Positions 55,339 to 64,000 of a stretch of 64,000 nucleotides of DNA are shown piece by piece (position 1 is the first letter of the stretch; the number at the start of each line of letters is the position of its first letter). Made by a program: the position numbers and the translations under genes. A model generated the notes under the pieces. That model ran no database searches, was not told the origin of the DNA, and saw only the letters and a program-made list of their open reading frames with translations. This DNA comes from Siphlonurus alternatus (taxonomy: Eukaryota; Arthropoda; Insecta; Ephemeroptera; Siphlonuridae). The stretch spans positions 39,226,979-39,290,978 of the forward strand of contig OX463780.1 of the NCBI GenBank assembly GCA_949825025.1. The letters run 5' to 3'.

Positions 55339-55340
<2 letters not shown>
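54065..55340. other. AT-rich non-coding DNA with a possible tRNA-like fragment
   Basis: No gene. On the minus strand, at about 54380-54490, GGAACGGTCGAATG is followed by GGGGTTATGAGTTTGATCCC, resembling the D-arm/box A and T-arm/box B of a decayed tRNA-derived SINE. It is not a functional tRNA. Confidence 0.4.
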
Positions 55341-55420
<80 letters not shown>

Positions 55421-55424
55421 GAGA
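55341..55424. repeat. (GA)n microsatellite
   Basis: About 42 GA copies with one GATA interruption near the right end. Confidence 0.97.
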
Positions 55425-58400
55425 AGTATTACAGTCTATTAGCACGCAGAGTTCGAGCCAGTCCAAAGTCATATGATAGAGGACATAACCTTAATAATCT
55501 CAATGTCGAGCACGAAATATTAAGATTTTGACTGTGGTAATAATAAATAGTTTACAAAAAATTCTCTTTGGCCACTCAGTTTTTTGCTGTTAATGATTAA
55601 CAGCATAAAACTTTATATACGTTCCTTTCAGCTCCTTTTTTACATTTTTTTTTCGAATATGTGCTGGAAGACTTGAAACTGATTTATTTTATTTTTTTTT
55701 ATACCAAAACGTTAGCAAAAATAAAATTATTTTTAATTTTCAAATCAATTAAACAAGTTTTGATTTTTATGAGATCTTTAGATTCTTCGGGAGCATATTT
55801 TTAGTATATACCCTGCTAAGATTACTCTCTTAAAGAAAACAACAGTTAAGATGGCGGTCTTAACCCTAGATGGAAAATCACGCGTGATGTAGAACAAGGC
55901 AAGTGAAAATTGCTGATAGATTTGAAAGAGCAGTGAAAAACATCTTAAATTGACAGGTGTTTAAATTACTGCTTAAAGTCTTTCAATTATTGGAACACTT
56001 GCTTTCCTGGAAGACTCTTAAGTCAGAGATACAATGAGGTTTGTATTTTTGAATCAATTTGATGGCTCAACTGCAAGCAGAATGCAGACAAACGGACCAG
56101 AGAGAGAGAGAGAGAGAGAGGGCAGTAACTAGAGAAAGACAGATGCTGAACGAGAAAATAAGAAAAAACTGCATGGTTTTTTAATTTTCAACTATACTAT
56201 TAGATTAATTGATTAAAGTTTTCAAAAAATACATTATAATTTATTATATGCAATTATGTTTTTGTGAAAACATTGTTGTGTTACCTCTACTTTATATAGT
56301 TGTCATGGAAATAACCGAGTCTGTACATTAGCGTCCCAACAGCTTGAGTAGCGCAGCACACGCTATTCCTTCCTGCCGGTCTCACGAGTACGCCTCTGCC
56401 ATTACTTTTCAATTATCCAATTACTTCAACTTCTTTTACCGTGTGTAAACAAAGAATTAAAAGTCAGAAAAAATTCTGTCTTTTTACACGTACTTTTTTT
56501 GTTTCTTACAATTAATTTAATGATTATCATATTTAATATTATATTAAATTGATGTAAATAATTTAATTTTATTACTTAATTAATGTCTAGTTTTAAGGTT
56601 TCTAAACTTTTTTTTGTATTGTATTTCTAAATTGTTTGATATAAATTTAATATATATTTTTTTTTAGTTTTCAAGTTTATTACATAAACTTTTTGCTCAT
56701 AGAAGTTATATTACATCAACAAAAGCTTTGTGTGTGTCTCAGAATGAAAAGTTGAAATGACAAACTTTAAATTGCTTCACCACAATCATTCATCAAAATT
56801 ACATTTTATTAAGGTTTTATTTTTATTGCTTTTACTCTATGTTAAGAAAATAATGACAACATTGTGTAGTTAAGATTAAATTAAATACAAGCAATAAATA
56901 ATAATTTATAAATTTATCTTTTTATGAACAGTTTTAATACATTTCATAAATGAAAGCTTAATTAAAGGTATTTTTTTTTCAAGATTTGTTTCATGTTTTG
57001 CACAAACAAAAACTCCCAGTTCATACAGAATTACTTTCAATATAAGAAACTTAAAATATTCAAAATCTTGCCTGATCTGCAGAAATAAAAACTGCAGTTA
57101 AAAAAAAAAAAAAATAATAAAAAAGTGAGGTAAGAAAGTACACATTCCAAGCAACAAATTTCAAGATTACTTAACATCTTTTTGCTTCTAAACACTCACA
57201 AATTAAGCCATTAAGGTTCACATTTTTTAAATTTTAGATGTATATTTTACATAATACGTGTAGCAATAGAAGTAAAACATACACTTTTATACATTGAGTT
57301 ACCAGCTTTTCCATGGAGGTGCAGTAACATAAAAGTTGAGGTTACACTGAAGGTGTGCGAGTGCCAAGATGAAAATAACAAGGGATTTTTCTAGGTATGT
57401 GTACGAGCGCATTACTGCTAGCTTGTTGTTTAAAAAAATTAGAACAATATGCATAAAAAATTATTATTCTCTTAGGAGCTTACAAATTAAGTTAATGAAT
57501 GTTAATGAATTAAACAATACACTCTTTGTTGCTATATGTAGTATTGTTGCAACGTGTTAACAATTAGAGAGCATATTAACAATTGACATCGGTTTCTTTT
57601 CTCCTGAACACAAATACTTTTTCTATATAAGAAATGAATGAAAAATGTAATTAATTAAAATTTTAACACGATGAAAATTAATTTTTACAACAATATTATA
57701 ATAATTATGTTTAATAATTAATTTTCCTTTCACTTAATTTAATAAAAACAGCATACAATTCATAAAAAATATTATACCTTCATAATATTGAAAATCAAAG
57801 AAAATATTCAATATATTTTTCCAATACATTTTTCTACGCATTTTTTCTTTTCTCTTTCCCTTCATATTGTACTGTACGGTACATTGATAATATTTCAATA
57901 TTTTATTTATATTTATATTTATAAATAAACCATAACTCTTATAGCTCAACTACTTTGTTGATATATATTTGAAATCTCTTTTGACTGATTTACATGTTTC
58001 CTCCTTCCATTTGGTACCGCATGCCGGTGATAAATGATTGAATGTAAAATTCCCCCCTCCCCCTCCTCACAGCAGAAGCAGCCAGAAAGCAGGCAGGGAG
58101 TGTATTGATTACCTTTCTTTTATTTGACCGTCGAAACCCCGCAGTGAGAATGTTCAGTGCCAAGTCCCAACAAGCATTATATACATCGACCTACTCCAAT
58201 AACTAAGCAAAACAAAAAAATAATAATAATGCCTAGTCACCTTATATAATGGAAAAAAAAAATCACTTGACTCCTAATATACTTAAAATAGATTTTATAC
58301 AAAATTCTATGGAATATTCTATTAATATATTATATTAAAATATCTATAATAATATATTTATGTATTATATAGATTTTTATTGGAAATGTCTTTTATACAA

Positions 58401-58700
58401 TGATTAATGGCGTAAGGCATTCAAAATTAATTTGTTATAATTTAGTTGTCATAATTTATTAATATAAGATTAATTTTAAATTTTGTTATCTTCTTGATAT
58501 TAAATTGAAGGGAGTTTTATTACAATTTTACAAAAAAAATCACTACATTTTTTATGAAATGAATAATAAATAAACAATTTAAATATTATATTTTTCACTT
58601 TGCTTGGAAGTTTTTAACCGTATTGAATCACTAGACCCAAAGAATTATTTTGCATATAGTAAACAGTACAATATAACGCCGAGTAACCTGCAACAACTTA
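55425..58700. other. AT-rich non-coding DNA
   Basis: No gene supported. It includes a short (AG)n at 56099-56120 and an A-rich run near 57099-57125. Slightly GC-richer patches at 56320-56400 and 58010-58150 show no coding structure. Confidence 0.5.
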
Positions 58701-59021
58701 AATGGACAATTTGCATGACATTTTTTTATTACAGAAATGGATAGAGGGTACCAAATTATGCTACTCTGAATTTTTTCAGATTTTTTTGAGAGCGGGAACT
58801 ATTTTTAAAAAATTATTGAAAGTCAGTTTTATGACGTCACGGGCGTTTAGCGCCTATCCTTTTCTTAAGGACAGACTCCTCGTGACGTCATAAAATCGAC
58901 ATTCAATAATTTTTTAAAAATAGTTTCCGGTCTCTAAAAAATCTGAAAAAATTCAGAGTAGCATAACTTTGCACCCTCTATCCATTTCTGCAATAAAAAA
59001 ATGTCATGCAAATTGTCCATT
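58701..59021. mobile_element. Fold-back element F4 (arms about 145 bp)
   Basis: A 321-bp near-perfect palindrome. Both ends carry AATGGACAATTTGCATGACA, followed inward by ATTACAGAAATGGATAGAGG (GCAG in the other arm), TCTGAATTTTTTCAGATTTT, CTATTTTTAAAAAATTATTG and TTTATGACGTCACG, each repeated inverted. Only about 30 bp at the centre (around 58848-58878) is unpaired. It shares the inner module with F3 and the AAAT..ATAGAGGGT module with F2. Arm identity is the highest of the group, so it is probably the youngest. Confidence 0.9.
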
Positions 59022-62000
59022 GTGAAATGAACGTGCATGGTACCAGTTTGACACTCTGATTTTGTTCCTTTAATTGCTGCAATTAATGATGTATCTATTA
59101 AAAAAACTTATTTATGTTGCGATTGTCCTAGTTGTTAAAGATAAGCGTCCATATTTTATTTTTATAACAGTAAATAATATTTACAAAATAATTAGATTTA
59201 TATAAGAAGTTAACAAGATTTAAAAAAATATAATGTCTGCCAGTAAAAAAATTAACATGCAATATTATGAAGCCTACAAATATTTATTTGAAATTCACAA
59301 TTTTTCTCTTTTATAATTTTTATTTTAAATTTTAAACCCGGTTAAAATAAAAATTTAAGGATAAGAGCATTTTGTTCCTTTATTAAACATTCATGCTCTA
59401 TTACAAAATAATTATTTACGTTAAATTTGAAGTCAAACAGAAATATATTTCTTTGAAATATATATTTTTTATATATAATTTTTTTATTGAAATATTTAGA
59501 TTAAAATTTGAGATGTTTTATTATAATATACATAACCATATATAATATAGGTTGCTATGGAAACTGAGTCTTGTCTGGTTATTAGAACCGGCATCTTGTA
59601 AGGTTCCACTTCGAAAACCTCAAGAGGAAACTGTAAAAGCCTTATTTTATATATATTCCGTATGCCCGCGGCATCATCACATAATTAGCGATCGACATCC
59701 ATGTACATATAGACAAGAAACCTTGTTCAACATACACATGTAAAGTCAAGAAAAATGTAAGCCTCTCAAACCCCAATTAAAGCGTTTTTGAAGTAATCCT
59801 CACTTTAATTTTGTCCCCAGTCAAAAATTCTATAGTTTTTTTTAAAATTAATGTTAAATTAGGTTTGACTGTTCTATTCTTTCCTTATTTAAGAAATGAA
59901 AAAACAAAACGAAACAAAACGTTTTGTTTATTTACTGTTAGAATCATAGATTATTATTCTATTAGTTCTAACAGAGATCAACATCAAAATTTTAATACTA
60001 TTATAGTAATTTACAATTATTTCATAATAAATTATACACCCATTTTCCCTGTAAAGTAACAGAATAATAATATCTCATAAATAACGTTCTCATATTAATC
60101 ATAGATGGTATTTGTTAAGGTTTTAAGGGTAACTTTGACCAATCGGAAGACTTTGTTTGCTTAACTTCTTCAAGTTTATCGTCACGCAATGCTAGTATGA
60201 TGTGCGACAACTAAATGCTCAGCAAATAGTATTATTGATAAATTTGTTATTAAGTTATTGTCAGATACCACCCAGTGTATAGAATTTTAGGGGTGGGGTG
60301 TTACACATATTTCGGTGTAAAAAAGGGAGTTGATGCAACCATTCCCAAAATATAATTCTGTTTTAATTTTCTCCCTTCCCTCTCCCCCACCATTCTTTAT
60401 GCCATTCATAAGTTCATAGAACATCGAACTAAATTTACTAAACTTACTATAACGTTAGCTATTCAAAATGTCAAATTCTTTGAAATTTGCAGCTTCTGAT
60501 AAATAAACTCAATAATAATTATTAAAAAAAAAAACGCATGGAATATAAAATACCTACCCATATAAATTAATTTTATGTTGTTAATTTAGACTATCTAATA
60601 CAGCACAACAAAATGATTACCATGTATATTCAAAATGTAGATCACAAGTAGACTAGACTATAATATGAGTTGAAGTGTATTATATATTCAGTAAACGTAT
60701 AATAACAGTATTTAGTTTCAAGTTTTAGATAGCTTTTTGTACATTATGCATAATAATGTGACTGAGTAGGAACAAGAAGCAAACTCGACTGTGAATAGTT
60801 ATTAATAAATAAACTAGAAGAGTTCCTTATCTTATTTCCATATATTGCTAAATGTATACAAATTTTAAATAAGAATAATAAAATATACTTTTACATATCA
60901 GCTTGGTATTATCACAAAATACCATGATAAAGAACGCGATGAAGAAAATTTAATAAAAAAAAAATTGAGATGAAAAATAGAATTTTTATTTGATTAATTG
61001 ATTTTTATATTGACTAACGATAAAATCAAAGCCTTTTGAAATCCTTCTTTTTTTTGTCTCTTTAATGCATACTTGATTGACATTTTAATTACCCTGTCAC
61101 CAGAATTTTTTTATATATTAAATTTATAATAATAGTATTACCTATTTTACTGTTAATATGGAATTAATTAACTTGCGTGTGTTATCAATACTTTACATTT
61201 ATAATTGAATTTATAATACAGCAGCTAATCAATAAAGAATTTATCAAATATTGAAAGATTCATTTTTGTGCTTATATTTTGTTATTCAAATATATACTGG
61301 CCGTCAGCCAAAGTTGGCATTCGAGAATATTTGGGCAAAAAATATATATATGTGCCTATTTGTTTATTTATTTTACGTACCTGGTAAATAAGACGAGCGA
61401 TTCACAGAGAAGTTATATCTAGAAAGATAAACAGATTTCTTACTAACTAACCGCGGGTATGGTGTCATCGAGTTTTGCTTATTACTCTAACCTTGGTTGT
61501 AGTGGGGAACTCGGTTATCTTCCTTCGTGAATCGAGCCCAATATCTCTTATATAATTATATTATAGCATCAATATTAGTTTAAATAATAAATTTTTCCTT
61601 ACAAGAAAATTTCATTCCTATACAAACAAGAGAGTTACGCTGAGGTTCTTGTAATTAAAAATTGTATATGCAATAAATAGAAAAATTCGTCTAATATACC
61701 AGCTTTACAGAGTTGCCAGAGGTCTCATAAAAGTAAAAAAAAAAAAAAAACTGTATAACGGGAGGACGGCCTAGAACCAAGATTTGTTAAACGGGTAATT
61801 AACAAATCTTGGTCTAGATTAACAAATCTTGCCTAGGACATCGACGAACCTCAATACTCGACAATTATCGCCAACCTTCTGAAAAATCTGTCAAATAAGC
61901 TACGTGCTCCAGCGGTATGTTTGGGTATGTCGAAGATTTGACAGCTGACTAATAAAGCAGCACCTTTGACAGCGGAACATTTGTAGAATAGAGTTAAAAT

Positions 62001-64000
62001 ATTGTAGCTCTAGGACAATCAAAGCGCTATGAAAGTCAGCGTCGTAACAGGGTTCAAACATGGCGTATAGCTTTGGTGGCAAAAGCGGTCAATTTAAAAG
62101 TTAACCAGTCCTCCCAGTAAACATTATTCTTGTATTATAAAGGTTGCATTCTTTTTGCACTACACTGTACATTTCCTGGTGCTGTAATTATATTTCCTTT
62201 TCTATCACGTTCACTCAAAACTCTTTACTTGTATCAATTTACAATCGGTTCACTGATTCGTTTTAATCCTGTTATAAAAGACATTAAAGGAGGTACTAAA
62301 TAATGTAGAGAAGGGAGATTTCTAATGATTTAAATATAATCACGAGTGATGATCATTGTAATTAGACCATTTCTGAGTTGCTCGCTTCACGATAAATATC
62401 AATGCTGATGAGTACTTAGCCTACAGATGGGCATGTACTCACTAGAGGTATTAATTCCCAGCTATTACATTTTAATATAATGTGAAACTATTTATCTTAA
62501 TAAGAAGCTAATGCATGCATGTGAGGTAAAATTATAATGTTACTATGAGTATATGTTTAATTGTGTTATTACGATTTAATCTCTTTTATAGTTATTCTAA
62601 TCAAATGTTATATACGTTATAATGTGTCTGATTATATAAAAAAGAAGGTATTGTGTCATTGTTAGGATTAAAAAAAAATCACTACATTTTGGGAAAATTA
62701 AGTTTAGTTGAAATTTATTTCTACAACAAATTAAATGGAATTTTAAATTTAAAAAAAAAATGCATATTTAATTATATTTATTTGAAGCAATTTTCATCAA
62801 TTAGGCTGTGTTTAACAATTCTAAATCTGAAATAGTGTTTTGAATATTACGCTGTAAAAATTAATTTTTTTTTTCCATTTTGGTCTCAAAAAATTTACAA
62901 ATTAATTCGTTTAAATATTCAGCCTAGAATTAAGTGACATCTCATTTTAATGTTACGAAGCATGTTGTGATACGTAAAGAAAGGTCCCAAGATGACCATC
63001 CAACAAGAGTTTCCTCAGTGAGTTGTGTTATTGTATCATGATAAGAATTTTTATGAATATAAATTGTTAAGAAGAATAAAGAAGATATATTTTTATAAAG
63101 TGAATATTTTTTTTCTTCGAAACTTCATAGAAACAAGTTTGTAAAGAAATTTCTTGTATTGTTTTTTATTTTATTCTTATAAAGATACCTCGAAAGACCT
63201 TTTTACCATAAACGAAAGAACAAGTCTTGTAAGCGTATATTGTGGGTTTCACACTTATTTCTTTTGAGAACAAACTCCCACAATATTTATGTAATTTGTT
63301 ATTTAAATTAGAGTAAAATTTCTGCTATCGTGAATTCAATATCAGCTATAAAAGTATGTTATCACCTTATTAAGTACGAGTTTTGCTGTAGCAAGGATTT
63401 ATATAACTGTACACTAAACCTTATGCTTATGGCATGATATATGCTTATTTATGGTTTATGATATATGCATAATATTCTTTATGTATATGATCTAGCCATA
63501 GAAAGTTCATGTATAAACTCTCACTTAGTTTTACTGAGGGATCCATGGAAACCTAATCAAAATGGTCATCAATAAGTTATCACTATATTAGTTGAAAAAG
63601 GTATTAAATCCAGCAGTACTTTTAATTTTTGTTAAGAAATGGTGTACTTAAGTAATTTAGTTCTTACTGCATTTGTGGTTTATTATAAAAAAAAATGAAT
63701 TTTCATCAGAAAAATGTGTGAATTTTGATGTAAGTTGTTGATCTTTCCTTGTTTTGTTTCCTCAAACCGTCTTGGGAGTTTGCAGAGTTTTGACAGGTTA
63801 AGACATTTCTTCTTTTGTATAAAGCTGAAGGATAGAGATGCTAGTAAAGAAGGAAAAGACAAGCCTGATGCCCTTTAGAAAAAAAAAAGAGAAAGAACTC
63901 AAGTTTTAGATCGTATCTAAGCTAGTCCTATTTATTATTCAGAGTCAGCCGTTGAATGTCCAACACACTTCATCCTCTATTTCTCTTTTTTTTTATATAA
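59022..64000. other. AT-rich non-coding DNA to the end of the window
   Basis: No gene or exon supported. At about 61396-61543 a possible relative of MITE family A has ends GAGCGATTCAC and GTGAATCGAGCCC, but its arms pair poorly further in. At about 61770-61830 the words AACAAATCTTG and CAAGATTTGTTAA repeat locally in both orientations. Confidence 0.45.

Noticed and set aside
61758..62117. Possible element with CGGGAGGAC and GTCCTCCCA ends
   Set aside because: The matching ends are only about ten bases long, with no target duplication and no further arm similarity.

Overview
This is an AT-rich nuclear segment of an animal genome. The evidence is interrupted genes with consensus GT/AG splice sites, very long introns, dense simple-sequence repeats, a 5S-rRNA-derived SINE, hAT-type and TTAA-target DNA elements, and a restriction-like-endonuclease LINE. 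The only host gene I can support is an immunoglobulin-superfamily gene on the minus strand that resembles the arthropod Sidestep (Side) family, so an arthropod is most likely. The heavy load of (GA)n, (TAA)n and other microsatellites would suit a crustacean or a large-genome insect, but species cannot be read from the sequence.

Host gene: two minus-strand exons (47007-47139, then 31791-31999) encode the two halves of one Ig V-set domain. Their splice phases match exactly (phase 2 on both sides) and a 15.0-kb intron separates them. The signal-peptide exon, the later Ig domains and the membrane segment are not recognisable in the window. Most of the 64 kb is therefore probably intron of this one gene, though that is inference.

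Mobile centre (13398-19553): an apparently intact R4/Dong-type non-LTR retrotransposon sits inside a (TAA)n microsatellite on the plus strand. Its 1208-codon ORF carries a Myb-like N-terminus, a reverse transcriptase with YMDD, a CCHC knuckle and a PD-(D/E)XK endonuclease. It is followed by four full-length, head-to-tail copies of a ~448-bp non-coding, GC-rich element, each separated from the next by its own (TAA)n tract. The LINE 3' UTR and all four short units share a 39-nt three-stem hairpin whose stems are kept by compensatory changes. The simplest reading is an autonomous LINE and a SINE-like passenger that share an RT recognition hairpin and a (TAA)n target, building a beads-on-a-string array. 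This is the most interesting system in the window.

Other mobile DNA: a 394-bp 5S-derived SINE with an 8-bp target duplication (26451-26844); a 994-bp non-autonomous hAT element with 58-bp TIRs and a perfect 8-bp duplication (6126-7119); a 1.7-kb element with 15-bp TIRs flanked by TTAA (36773-38484); two copies of a ~150-bp palindromic MITE (20731-20887, 46516-46656); and a group of large fold-back elements (27017-27479, 29881-30163, 49896-50158, 58701-59021) whose arms are mosaics of shared modules, three of the four carrying TGACGTCA near the fold.

The remaining sequence is AT-rich, non-coding and microsatellite-bearing. I found no full tRNA gene, no CRISPR array and no prokaryotic features.
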